A DNA stretch of 36,127 nt, from contig DWXH01000028.1 in NCBI GenBank assembly GCA_019119305.1, positions 1 through 36,127 of the forward strand, in the 5' to 3' direction. The stretch is from Candidatus Alistipes merdigallinarum (GTDB lineage Bacteria > Bacteroidota > Bacteroidia > Bacteroidales > Rikenellaceae). Shown here one piece after another: positions 21,115 to 28,495 of the stretch. Position numbers and translations under genes: made by a program. Numbering within the stretch: position 1 is the first letter of the stretch; every line of letters begins with the position of its first letter. A model generated the notes under the pieces. That model was not told the origin of the DNA and ran no database searches. It saw only the letters and a list, made by a program, of their open reading frames with translations.

Positions 21115-22479
21115 ATGAATAAAGAGTGCATCATCAGCAGATTGTCGGAATCGATTAAAACGACCAGTCGTATCGATAATGATTTGTTTGTAAAATATAA
21201 TGTCAAACGAGGCTTGCGTAACGAAGACCATTCCGGAGTGTTGGTCGGTTTGACCAAGATCGGTAATGTGGTAGGTTATGAAGCCTTGCCGGAAGGGAGG
21301 TTACGGGCTATCCCGGGACAGTTGATCTATCGGGGAATCAATGTAGAGAATCTGGTGCGGGGGATTCAGTCCGAGGGACGTTTCGGTTTTGAGGAGACGG
21401 CTTTCCTGTTGCTGTCCGGATATTTGCCCGACCGGGAGGAACTTGCGGCATTCAGCAAGATGATTCATCAGTGTATGTCTCTGCCGCAAAAGACCAAAAT
21501 GAACATTCTCGATCTCGAGGGTCAGAATATTATGAATATATTGGCTCGCAGTGTACTGGAGATGTATACGTTCGACGATAATCCGGACGATACCTCCCGG
21601 ATCAATCTGATGCGCCAGTCGATCGATTTGATCTCTAAATTCCCGACAATCATCGCCTATGCATATAACATCGTTCGGCACAGCAATGAAGGACGTTCGT
21701 TGCATATCCGTTTCCCGAAGGAACATCTGTCGGTGGCCGAGAACTTTTTGTATATGTTGAAGGGCGGTTACACCGATTTGGAGGCCAAAACCCTCGATTT
21801 GGCCCTGATGTTGCACGCCGAACACGGCGGTGGCAACAACTCGACCTTTACGGTGCGTGTGACCAGTTCGTCCGGAACGGATACCTATTCGTCGATTGCC
21901 GCAGCGATCGGATCGCTGAAAGGTCCGTTGCACGGAGGGGCCAATTTGGCTGTGGTGAGCATGTTTGAACACCTCAAAGAGAATATTCACGACTGGACGA
22001 ATGTGTCTGAAATCGATGAATATTTGGGCAAGATGTTGCGTAAAGAGGTTTACGACAAGTGCGGTTTGATCTATGGTATCGGACATGCGGTCTATACCAT
22101 CTCGGATCCGCGAGCCTTGTTGCTGAAAGAGATGGCGCGAGACCTGGCCAAGGAGAAACATCGTGAAGAGGAATTTGCCTTTTTGGAACTGCTTGAAGAG
22201 CGTGCGGTACACACTTTTATGGAATTCAAGGGGAATAAAGTCAACAAACGGGTGTGTGCCAATGTCGACTTCTATTCGGGTTTTGTGTACGATATGATTG
22301 GGTTGCCGCGTGATGTGTTTACTCCGTTGTTTGCCATGAGCCGTATTACCGGATGGGCGGCCCACCGGATTGAAGAGCTCAACTTCGACAGCAAACGGAT
22401 CATCCGCCCTGCCTATCGGAACGTAGGACTGGATCAGCAGTTCATTCCGCTCGACCAGCGGAACCACAACAAGGAATAA
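21115..22479 (+). CDS. gltA: Citrate synthase
   Basis: 454 aa. It condenses oxaloacetate and acetyl-CoA to citrate and CoA. The catalytic residues are H273 (PLHGGAN), H324 (GIGHAVY) and D385 (NVDFYSG); the oxaloacetate-binding HAEHGGGNNSTF (234-245) is also present. The N-terminal ~60 residues differ from the E. coli type and lack its zinc-like NADH-sensing region, resembling the form found in Bacteroidota and some other anaerobes. A methylcitrate role cannot be ruled out from sequence. A good ribosome site (CGGAGGATTAG) precedes ATG 21115. The gene ends at a hairpin terminator at 22508-22531. No clear promoter in the 125 bases after deoC. Confidence 0.94.
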   Translation: MNKECIISRLSESIKTTSRIDNDLFVKYNVKRGLRNEDHSGVLVGLTKIGNVVGYEALPEGRLRAIPGQLIYRGINVENLVRGIQSEGRFGFEETAFLLLSGYLPDREELAAFSKMIHQCMSLPQKTKMNILDLEGQNIMNILARSVLEMYTFDDNPDDTSRINLMRQSIDLISKFPTIIAYAYNIVRHSNEGRSLHIRFPKEHLSVAENFLYMLKGGYTDLEAKTLDLALMLHAEHGGGNNSTFTVRVTSSSGTDTYSSIAAAIGSLKGPLHGGANLAVVSMFEHLKENIHDWTNVSEIDEYLGKMLRKEVYDKCGLIYGIGHAVYTISDPRALLLKEMARDLAKEKHREEEFAFLELLEERAVHTFMEFKGNKVNKRVCANVDFYSGFVYDMIGLPRDVFTPLFAMSRITGWAAHRIEELNFDSKRIIRPAYRNVGLDQQFIPLDQRNHNKE

Positions 22480-22507
22480 GGGTTCTGGGTGGCGACAGAA
22501 AAGAAAT

Positions 22508-22531
22508 AAAAGCGGCCTAAGGGTCGCTTTT
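22508..22531 (+). terminator. Intrinsic terminator after citrate synthase
   Basis: AAAAGCGGCC (22508-22517) pairs with GGTCGCTTTT (22522-22531), with one G-T pair and a 4-base TAAG loop; the T run is part of the stem. Its right arm supplies the TTTG of the next gene's promoter. Confidence 0.85.
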
Positions 22532-22561
22532 GTCGTATATGGACCTTTTTTGTTAACTTCG
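22529..22561 (+). promoter_or_regulatory. Promoter for the SGNH-MBOAT cluster
   Basis: TTTG at 22529-22532, 21 bases, then TAACTTCG at 22554-22561 (one mismatch to TAnnTTTG). It overlaps the end of the citrate synthase terminator and is about 20 bases before ATG 22582. Confidence 0.6.
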
Positions 22562-22581
22562 CGGGGTAATTGTCGAAGAAG

Positions 22582-24168
22582 ATGAATTTTAAAAAAGATT
22601 ATACGGGCTATGCCTCCCTGATCGCAATTTTGGTGATTGTCTTTTTGGCAGCGGCCTCTCGTATTCCCGGAACGAAAATCGGGGAGATAAAATTGAAAAA
22701 GATCAATATCCTTTCGGATTTGATCGAAGATGATGCGCCTTCGGATTTGGGAGGAGATCTCTATTTCGATACGACTTTTCTTGCGGAGGCCGATGCGATT
22801 GAGGCGAATATGCCTTCGTTGGAACCTGTACAGAGTAGGGAACAGGGGGCTGTTGTTGTCGAAACGGAGCGTGATTTTCAGGAAGCGCAGACCGCCGTAC
22901 CGACCTCTCCCCGACCGCTGCCGGATAGTTCGGGGTCCGTTGTAATGAAGAGGCCCACGGTCGAGATTCCCTATCTGGAAGACTTTGGGGGCAGCTGTTC
23001 GGCACTGCTTCCGTTTTATGAGGCGATGTTGGACAGTACCGATCATAATCGGGTTCGCATGGCTGTCTTGGGAGACTCATTTATCGAGGGGGATATCGTG
23101 ACAGCCGATTTGCGGGAGCAGTTGCAGGAGGCCTATGGCGGGTCCGGTGTCGGTTTTGTCCCTTTTTCGTCTCCGATCGCTCAGTTCAGGGGAACGGTCC
23201 GTCATGTTTTCCAAGGGTGGAAAACGCTGGATGTTAAAAACGCACGGGATGTCGCTGAGGACTTAAAAGATAAGTTTTTTGTTTCCGGGTATTTGTGCAT
23301 CCCGGAAGAGGGGGCGTCGGTACGGCTTGAGGGAGTCGGTTTCCGGAAACATTTATGGAGTGTTCCCGAGTGCCGTCTGATTTTTATAAATCGCGGACAG
23401 ACATGTATACAGGTGACGATCAACGACACGATCCATCAGGAGTACCGCCCGGAGCCGAGTGAGGAGGTGCAGCAGATCCGTATCAAACAGCGGTCGATCC
23501 ATTCGATCGAGTGTCGGTTTACCGGTACTGAAGGGTTTATCGGATATGGGATTGTTTTGGGAGGGACAGGAGGTGCCGGACTCGATAACTACTCGATTCG
23601 GGGGAATAGCGGACTGGCCCTTTTCGCAACCAATGGAAAGATCAACAGGGCGATCGGAGCGATGTTCGATTACGACCTGATCATATTGGAGTATGGGTTG
23701 AATGTACTGACTGCCGATGTGCTGCATTATGATTCTTACAGAAAGGCGTTTGTTCGGGTGATCAATTACATGAAGCGTTGTTTCCCGGATGCGGCTGTTT
23801 TGGTGATGGGGATTTGCGATCGAAGCATGCAGAATAATGGGGTGTTCGAGACGATGCCGTCGGTCGAGGGAATGATTGAGGCGCAACGGGCAGCGGCAGA
23901 GGAGACGGGTGTAGCCTTTTGGAATACGTTCGAGGCAATGGGCGGACACAACAGTATGGCCGAATTCGTAGCGAAGAACTGGGCGGCAAAGGATTATACG
24001 CATATCAGTTATGCCGGAGGAAAGTTTGTCGCCCGCAAATTATTGGAGAGCCTGATGCAGGGGGTCGAGGCGGAGAAACGTTTCCGGGAAGAGGAGGCAG
24101 AGCGGCTTGAGCAGCAGAAAATGGAGAGTTATAACCCCGTTTTCGATTCGGTTTTAATGGCAGAATAA
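22582..24168 (+). CDS. Membrane-anchored SGNH/GDSL-fold protein of an envelope O-acylation cluster (first)
   Basis: 528 aa from ATG 22582 (an in-frame TTG at 22570 is less likely). One membrane anchor lies at about 10-27 (YASLIAILVIVFLAAAS), so the rest is periplasmic. After a ~130-residue variable region the SGNH fold begins: block I GDS at 164-166 (VLGDSFIEGD), block III LEYGLNVL (G-x-N kept, the usual Asp replaced by Val) and block V D471-YT-H474. Residues ~235-335 form an inserted beta-rich domain. SGNH proteins act as acetyl transferases or esterases on polysaccharides or peptidoglycan, for example PatB, AlgX/AlgJ and Ape1. It is the first of five same-strand genes; the second SGNH gene starts 11 bases later with a GGGAG ribosome site. 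Which of the two transfers and which removes acyl groups is unknown. Confidence 0.82.
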   Translation: MNFKKDYTGYASLIAILVIVFLAAASRIPGTKIGEIKLKKINILSDLIEDDAPSDLGGDLYFDTTFLAEADAIEANMPSLEPVQSREQGAVVVETERDFQEAQTAVPTSPRPLPDSSGSVVMKRPTVEIPYLEDFGGSCSALLPFYEAMLDSTDHNRVRMAVLGDSFIEGDIVTADLREQLQEAYGGSGVGFVPFSSPIAQFRGTVRHVFQGWKTLDVKNARDVAEDLKDKFFVSGYLCIPEEGASVRLEGVGFRKHLWSVPECRLIFINRGQTCIQVTINDTIHQEYRPEPSEEVQQIRIKQRSIHSIECRFTGTEGFIGYGIVLGGTGGAGLDNYSIRGNSGLALFATNGKINRAIGAMFDYDLIILEYGLNVLTADVLHYDSYRKAFVRVINYMKRCFPDAAVLVMGICDRSMQNNGVFETMPSVEGMIEAQRAAAEETGVAFWNTFEAMGGHNSMAEFVAKNWAAKDYTHISYAGGKFVARKLLESLMQGVEAEKRFREEEAERLEQQKMESYNPVFDSVLMAE

Positions 24169-24179
24169 ATATAAGGGAG

Positions 24180-25475
24180 ATGAAACGATTCGTGGATGTA
24201 GTGAGGTGGAGTTTCGTTATCGTTTTTGTGTGGACGGTAACGGTCCTTCGTGCTGAGGATCACGATTCGTTGGCGGTGCAGAGGTGGCCCGAATATATTT
24301 GTATCGATTCGAACCGGATTTCCGGAAATGTCGCTGCGTTGGATGAGCTGTTTCGGAAGTGGAGTGCGGTGGAGAGCGACACCTCTGTCGTAGTCTCCAT
24401 TTTGCATCTCGGGGATTCTCATGTTCAGGCCGGTTTTTTTTCAGGAGCGGTTCGGGATAGTTTGCAGGCGGTGTTCGGGGATGCGGGGCGCGGATTGATC
24501 GCTCCGTTGAAGTTGTTGGGAACGAACGAACCTCCCGATTATACGCTTACCTCTCCGAACAGTTGGTATGGAGCCAAATGTGTCGATTTGCGTCCGCAGG
24601 AGGAGATCGGGGTTTCCGGGATGGTCCTTGCGACATCGGATCGTGAGATCGAATTCCGGATCGAGGACAAAACGCCGTTCGATCGGGTGTTGGCCTTCCA
24701 TCATGCACGGGCCCCGTTGCTCGAGGTCTCCGATTCGCTCGATGCGGGAATCTGGTGTCCCGAACCGAGTGAAGAACTGACCTCGATTCAGTTGGACAGT
24801 GCCGTATGTCGCGTGGTTTTAAAGGCGCGGGTGACCGATACGGCCTATGCCCATCCCTGTTTTTATGGATTTTCTTTGGATCGCACCCAAAATGGCGTGC
24901 GGTACCACAGTGTAGGAATTAATGGAAATACCTTCTCGGCTTTTGTGCGGAATCCTCAGATTTTTGAGCAGGCGGCGTGGCTCGAACCTGATTTGGTGAT
25001 TGTCTCGTTGGGAACGAACGATTGCAGCGGATCCCGGTTCGACCGGGAGTACGTGGAACGGCAGGTCGCCAATCTGTTGGATCAGATCGCCCGGTCGATG
25101 CCGACGGCTGCCGTCCTGATGACTACCCCGATGGAGTTTTGCCGGGCTGTTCGGTCACGGGGACGGGTCTATCGTCGCGAGAATCCCCATGTTGTTTCCA
25201 TGCGGGAGGTGATTTTGAATGAGGCTGCATCGAGGGGGATTCCGGTTTGGGATTTTTATGAGGTGGCTGGTGGCAAAGGAGCTGTCACTTCTTGGTTCGG
25301 ATCGGGTATGATGAATCGGGATCGGATCCATCTGACCCGGGAGGGGTATCAGATGCAAGGAAAATTGCTTGTCGAGGCGCTTCTTTCGGCCTATTCCGGC
25401 TATTTGCAGCGTAGTGCCGAAATATCCTCCGAAAGGGTGGATTTATCCGAAATGAAACGAACAGATAAGGAGTAA
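24180..25475 (+). CDS. Secreted SGNH/GDSL-fold hydrolase or acyltransferase (second)
   Basis: 431 aa with a signal peptide (VVRWSFVIVFVWTVTVLRA, likely cut near residue 25). The full SGNH set is visible: S80 in LGDSHVQAG, the oxyanion glycine in DAGRG, G278-TND (SLGTND) and D381-RI-H384 (RDRIHLTREGY). Residues ~125-220 are an inserted beta-rich region similar in placement to that of the preceding protein, suggesting an old duplication, although the sequences are clearly diverged. It should act in the periplasm on an acylated or to-be-acylated glycan. It shares an operon with the neighbouring SGNH and MBOAT genes. A signal peptidase product is more likely than a lipoprotein, as no lipobox is seen. 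Confidence 0.85.
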   Translation: MKRFVDVVRWSFVIVFVWTVTVLRAEDHDSLAVQRWPEYICIDSNRISGNVAALDELFRKWSAVESDTSVVVSILHLGDSHVQAGFFSGAVRDSLQAVFGDAGRGLIAPLKLLGTNEPPDYTLTSPNSWYGAKCVDLRPQEEIGVSGMVLATSDREIEFRIEDKTPFDRVLAFHHARAPLLEVSDSLDAGIWCPEPSEELTSIQLDSAVCRVVLKARVTDTAYAHPCFYGFSLDRTQNGVRYHSVGINGNTFSAFVRNPQIFEQAAWLEPDLVIVSLGTNDCSGSRFDREYVERQVANLLDQIARSMPTAAVLMTTPMEFCRAVRSRGRVYRRENPHVVSMREVILNEAASRGIPVWDFYEVAGGKGAVTSWFGSGMMNRDRIHLTREGYQMQGKLLVEALLSAYSGYLQRSAEISSERVDLSEMKRTDKE

Positions 25476-25481
25476 AATAGC

Positions 25482-25489
25482 TACATTTG
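25482..25489 (+). promoter_or_regulatory. Possible internal -7 element before the MBOAT gene
   Basis: TACATTTG in the 65-base gap between the second SGNH gene and the MBOAT gene is a perfect -7 match. No TTTG lies at the expected distance upstream, so the promoter is uncertain. Confidence 0.4.
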
Positions 25490-25540
25490 TGCTCTTGATT
25501 TTAAACGTAAGGAGCCGAACCGAAAACAGGTGAATATTGT

Positions 25541-27040
25541 ATGGATGAAATTTCGTCGATTTTCTCTAAAATAAAGGAACTGCTGGTATATGATCCGGCC
25601 AATCCGATACTTTTTTCGAGCGGATTGTTTCTGTTTCTATTTGCCGGGTTCGCCTTTTTCTATCGGTTTATGCGGCGGACCGTAATGTTGCGGATCCTGT
25701 ACGTCGTCTGTTTTTCGCTCTATTTCTACTATAAAACCAGTGGAATCTATTTTTTGCTGCTGGTCGCCTTGTCCCTGTCTGATTTTGTGATCGGGCATTT
25801 CCTGTCACGAACCAAGCGGCAAGGGGCGCGGAAGGGGTGGGTTGCACTCAGTGTGACGATCGATCTCGGAATTCTGTGTTATTTCAAGTATACCAATTTC
25901 TTTGTAGGATTGCTTAACGACCTGTCGGGACGGGATTGGCTGGCATTCCATAATATTTTTCTACCTGTCGGGATTTCGTTCTTCATTTTCCAGTCGATCA
26001 GCTACGTTGTCGATCTGTATAAACATCGGGTCGAACCGGTCCATAACTGGTTCGATTATCTCTTTTTTCTCTCGTTTTTCCCGCAGCTCGTAGCCGGTCC
26101 GATTGTCAAGGCTCATGATTTTATTCCGCAGATCCGGCAGAATCCGTTGGTTGTGACGCGGGAGATGTTCGGTACGGGGATTTTTCTGATCCTTTCGGGG
26201 TTGTTCAAAAAGGCGATCATATCCGATTATATCAGTCTGAACTTTGTAGACCGGATATTCGATAATCCGTTGCTGTATAGCGGATTCGAGAACCTTATGG
26301 GAGTGTATGGGTACGCATTGCAGATCTATTGCGATTTTTCGGGGTACTCCGATATGGCTATCGGAATCGCCTTGTTGTTGGGATTCCGGTTCCCGGAAAA
26401 CTTCAATTCACCTTATAAGTCTGCGACGATTACCGAATTCTGGCGCCGCTGGCACATCTCGTTGTCGAGCTGGCTACGCGATTACCTCTATATCCCTTTG
26501 GGCGGAAGCCGTAAAGGAAAAAGCCGGACCTATCTGAACCTCTTTCTGACCATGCTGCTGGGTGGATTGTGGCATGGAGCCGCCATCCGTTTTGTTTTGT
26601 GGGGCGCATGGCATGGAGCGGCATTGGCCGTACACAAATGGGTAACGACGCACTTTTCATCGTTCCGTAGGATGGGGTCCGAAATGGTGCTCTGGAGACG
26701 AATCCTCGGTATGATCATTACGTTCCATGTGGTGTGTGCCGGGTGGATTCTTTTCCGGGCACAGGATATGGAGAGCGGGATGCAGATCTTGTCGCAGATT
26801 TTTCATAACTTTAACCTCGCTCTGATCCCGCAGGTGGTGTCGGGTTATGGGGTGATCTTTGCGTTGATGGCGCTCGGTTACGTGTTGCACATGTTGCCCC
26901 GAACAACCGAAATGTGGGGGAAACGGGTGGTCACCGCTTCGCCTGTCGTGGTTCAGGCTCTGTTGTTGACTGTGCTGATTTGGGGAATCATGCAGATCAA
27001 ATCGGCCGAGATACAACCGTTCATCTATTTTCAATTTTAA
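25541..27040 (+). CDS. MBOAT-family membrane O-acyltransferase (AlgI/PatA/DltB type)
   Basis: 499 aa with about 11 hydrophobic helices. Members carry acyl groups from cytoplasmic acyl-CoA across the inner membrane to a periplasmic partner. Hallmarks are FFPQLVAGPIVK, YCDFSGYSDMAIG, FWRRWHISLSSWLRDYLYIP, and the MBOAT histidine H345 in GGLWHGAA with a second one at H358 (GAWHG). These are the signatures of the bacterial AlgI subgroup, which pairs with SGNH proteins for acetylation of alginate, peptidoglycan or other glycans. Two SGNH genes directly upstream support this role. Automatic annotation often names such genes DltB, but no teichoic acid genes are here and the organism is Gram-negative, so that name would mislead. 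Confidence 0.93.
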   Translation: MDEISSIFSKIKELLVYDPANPILFSSGLFLFLFAGFAFFYRFMRRTVMLRILYVVCFSLYFYYKTSGIYFLLLVALSLSDFVIGHFLSRTKRQGARKGWVALSVTIDLGILCYFKYTNFFVGLLNDLSGRDWLAFHNIFLPVGISFFIFQSISYVVDLYKHRVEPVHNWFDYLFFLSFFPQLVAGPIVKAHDFIPQIRQNPLVVTREMFGTGIFLILSGLFKKAIISDYISLNFVDRIFDNPLLYSGFENLMGVYGYALQIYCDFSGYSDMAIGIALLLGFRFPENFNSPYKSATITEFWRRWHISLSSWLRDYLYIPLGGSRKGKSRTYLNLFLTMLLGGLWHGAAIRFVLWGAWHGAALAVHKWVTTHFSSFRRMGSEMVLWRRILGMIITFHVVCAGWILFRAQDMESGMQILSQIFHNFNLALIPQVVSGYGVIFALMALGYVLHMLPRTTEMWGKRVVTASPVVVQALLLTVLIWGIMQIKSAEIQPFIYFQF

Positions 27041-27052
27041 GTCGGCGTAGGT

Positions 27053-27643
27053 ATGATCTGGCAGACCCTTCTCGATATGGACAAGCAGCTGTTGCTGGCA
27101 TTGAACGGTGACGGCGGCCCCTTTTGGGACAACTTTTTTTATGTCGTTTCGGCAAAATTGACATGGATTCCGCTTTATGTGTTGCTGTTGTATTGTATTT
27201 GGAGGCAGATGGGATGGCGGGGACTGCTGTGGAGCATCGTGATTCTCGGAATCGGTGTCGGACTGGCCGATCAGATCTGTAATTTCTTCAAACATTATAC
27301 GCCGAAGTTCCGGCCGACGCATACACCCGATATCGAAATGTGGGTCCACACGGTCAGGGGGTATCGTGGCGGTCCTTACGGAACCGTATCGGCACATGCG
27401 GCAATCAGTTTTACGATCGCTGTTTATACGGCTCTGCTGTTTCGCCGGTGGTGGTATACGGCGATTATTGTAGGGTGGGCTCTGCTTATGGCCTATAGCC
27501 GGATCTATCTCGGAGTCCATTTCCCGATGGACATCTGTTTCGGTACGATACTGGGAATCGGGGTCGGTTTAGGGGCTTATCGACTTTTTATGTGGCGGAT
27601 TCGAAAAGGTAACCAGACCGGAGAACTTCCGGATAAATCATAG
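27053..27643 (+). CDS. PAP2-family membrane phosphatase (LpxF/undecaprenyl-diphosphatase-like)
   Basis: 196 aa with about five membrane helices. All three PAP2 motifs are present: K80-x6-R87-P88 (KHYTPKFRP), S113-A-H115 (TVSAHA) and S149-R150 with H156 and D160 (SRIYLGVHFPMD). The overall layout (short N-terminal segment ending in FWDNFFYVVS, the WIP helix) is that of the Bacteroidota PAP2 group that includes lipid A 4'-phosphatase LpxF, and of undecaprenyl diphosphatases. The active site faces the periplasm. The substrate cannot be told from sequence. It starts 12 bases after the MBOAT gene and ends 5 bases before the methyltransferase gene, so all three are co-transcribed. Confidence 0.9.
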   Translation: MIWQTLLDMDKQLLLALNGDGGPFWDNFFYVVSAKLTWIPLYVLLLYCIWRQMGWRGLLWSIVILGIGVGLADQICNFFKHYTPKFRPTHTPDIEMWVHTVRGYRGGPYGTVSAHAAISFTIAVYTALLFRRWWYTAIIVGWALLMAYSRIYLGVHFPMDICFGTILGIGVGLGAYRLFMWRIRKGNQTGELPDKS

Positions 27644-27648
27644 AAAAA

Positions 27649-28386
27649 ATGACAATTCTCGATCGTTTTAAAGTCTTGCGCGGTAAATTATGGTTCCGTC
27701 GGAAACGGATACCGTTGCTGTTGATTCCTGCCGCATGGGTGGCTTTATGGTTAGCGGTCCCGTTTTCGATATGGAATAGTCCTCCGTTTATGCTGTTCTG
27801 TGTGGTGTGTACCGCATGCGGATTCATTATCCGAAGCCGTGCCGTAGGCATGCTCGCTGCGGAGAAAAAGATTGATTCAAAGGAGCCCGAGTTAAATAAG
27901 GTATTGCCTCCTTCATTTCCGAAAGAGGGAGTTTATGCCCGGATGAGGTATCCTTTGTATACGGCCGATTTTCTGATCTGGTTTGGCTTTATACTCTATG
28001 TCGGAGTAGATTGGTTTGTTGTCGGAGCAACGTTGCTGTATATCGTCTGCTTTTTGATTATTCTGAGTAAAGAGGAGGAGGTGATGTTGCTTAAGTACGG
28101 TGAAGAGTACCGGCAGTGGTGCGATCAGGTTCCTGCGCTCATTCCGAAACGAAATGCAATAGAGCATAGTGCCGGCCGTTTTTCATGGATCGGGATGCTG
28201 CGGTATGAATCCCGAAATCTTGCCGGAATGGTGCTTTTGTTCCTTCTGTTCGGAGCCATAAAGTACAGAATGATCCACCTGGCATGGGGTGTCTCGGGTA
28301 CCTCCTTATTGATTGCCGGGATGGTACTGATCGTCTTTTTATTCGGAAGTTGGATGCGTCAGCGGACCAGAAAGAAGAGAAGATAG
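27649..28386 (+). CDS. ICMT/PEMT-type integral-membrane methyltransferase homologue
   Basis: 245 aa, about six membrane helices. The C-terminal SAM-binding signature of the isoprenylcysteine carboxyl methyltransferase / phospholipid methyltransferase superfamily is seen: R100-Y-P-x-Y104 (normally RHPxY), E142-E-E with LLKYGEEYRQW (about 147-157), and VPALIP (161-166). The His of RHPxY is Tyr here. Bacterial relatives include LmtA of Leptospira, which methylates a lipid A phosphate, and uncharacterised envelope enzymes. Adjacency to a PAP2 phosphatase makes a lipid headgroup substrate plausible. Two extra helices after the signature (about 190-240) with a very basic tail (RQRTRKKRR) are unusual for the family. 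It is the last gene of the cluster. Confidence 0.75.
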   Translation: MTILDRFKVLRGKLWFRRKRIPLLLIPAAWVALWLAVPFSIWNSPPFMLFCVVCTACGFIIRSRAVGMLAAEKKIDSKEPELNKVLPPSFPKEGVYARMRYPLYTADFLIWFGFILYVGVDWFVVGATLLYIVCFLIILSKEEEVMLLKYGEEYRQWCDQVPALIPKRNAIEHSAGRFSWIGMLRYESRNLAGMVLLFLLFGAIKYRMIHLAWGVSGTSLLIAGMVLIVFLFGSWMRQRTRKKRR

Positions 28387-28406
28387 TCGTTTTATTTTCA
28401 GGGATA

Positions 28407-28448
28407 AAAGAATAACGGCGAAGATTTATTTCTTCGCCGTTATTCTTT
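28407..28448. terminator. Long hairpin after the methyltransferase gene
   Basis: An 18-bp perfect stem (28407-28424 with 28431-28448) has a 6-base loop. T-rich sequence flanks its minus-strand exit (CTTTTAT). It can end transcription of the rightward cluster and of the leftward PPDK gene. Confidence 0.8.
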
Positions 28449-28457
28449 ATCGGATTG

Positions 28458-28485
28458 GGGAGCGAAACCTAAAAGTTTCGCTCCC
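28458..28485. terminator. Second hairpin between the convergent genes
   Basis: An 11-bp perfect stem (GGGAGCGAAAC, 28458-28468, with 28475-28485) has a 6-base loop. On the plus strand it is followed by TTATTTTAG. It lies just after the PPDK stop codon. Together with the hairpin at 28407 it forms a paired two-way termination zone. Confidence 0.8.
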
Positions 28486-28495
28486 TTATTTTAGA

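Noticed and set aside
21301-23046. A 581-codon open frame on the minus strand
   Set aside because: It runs antisense across citrate synthase and the first SGNH gene, ignores the terminator and promoter between them, and its product has the Arg/His/Gln-rich make-up of antisense frames.
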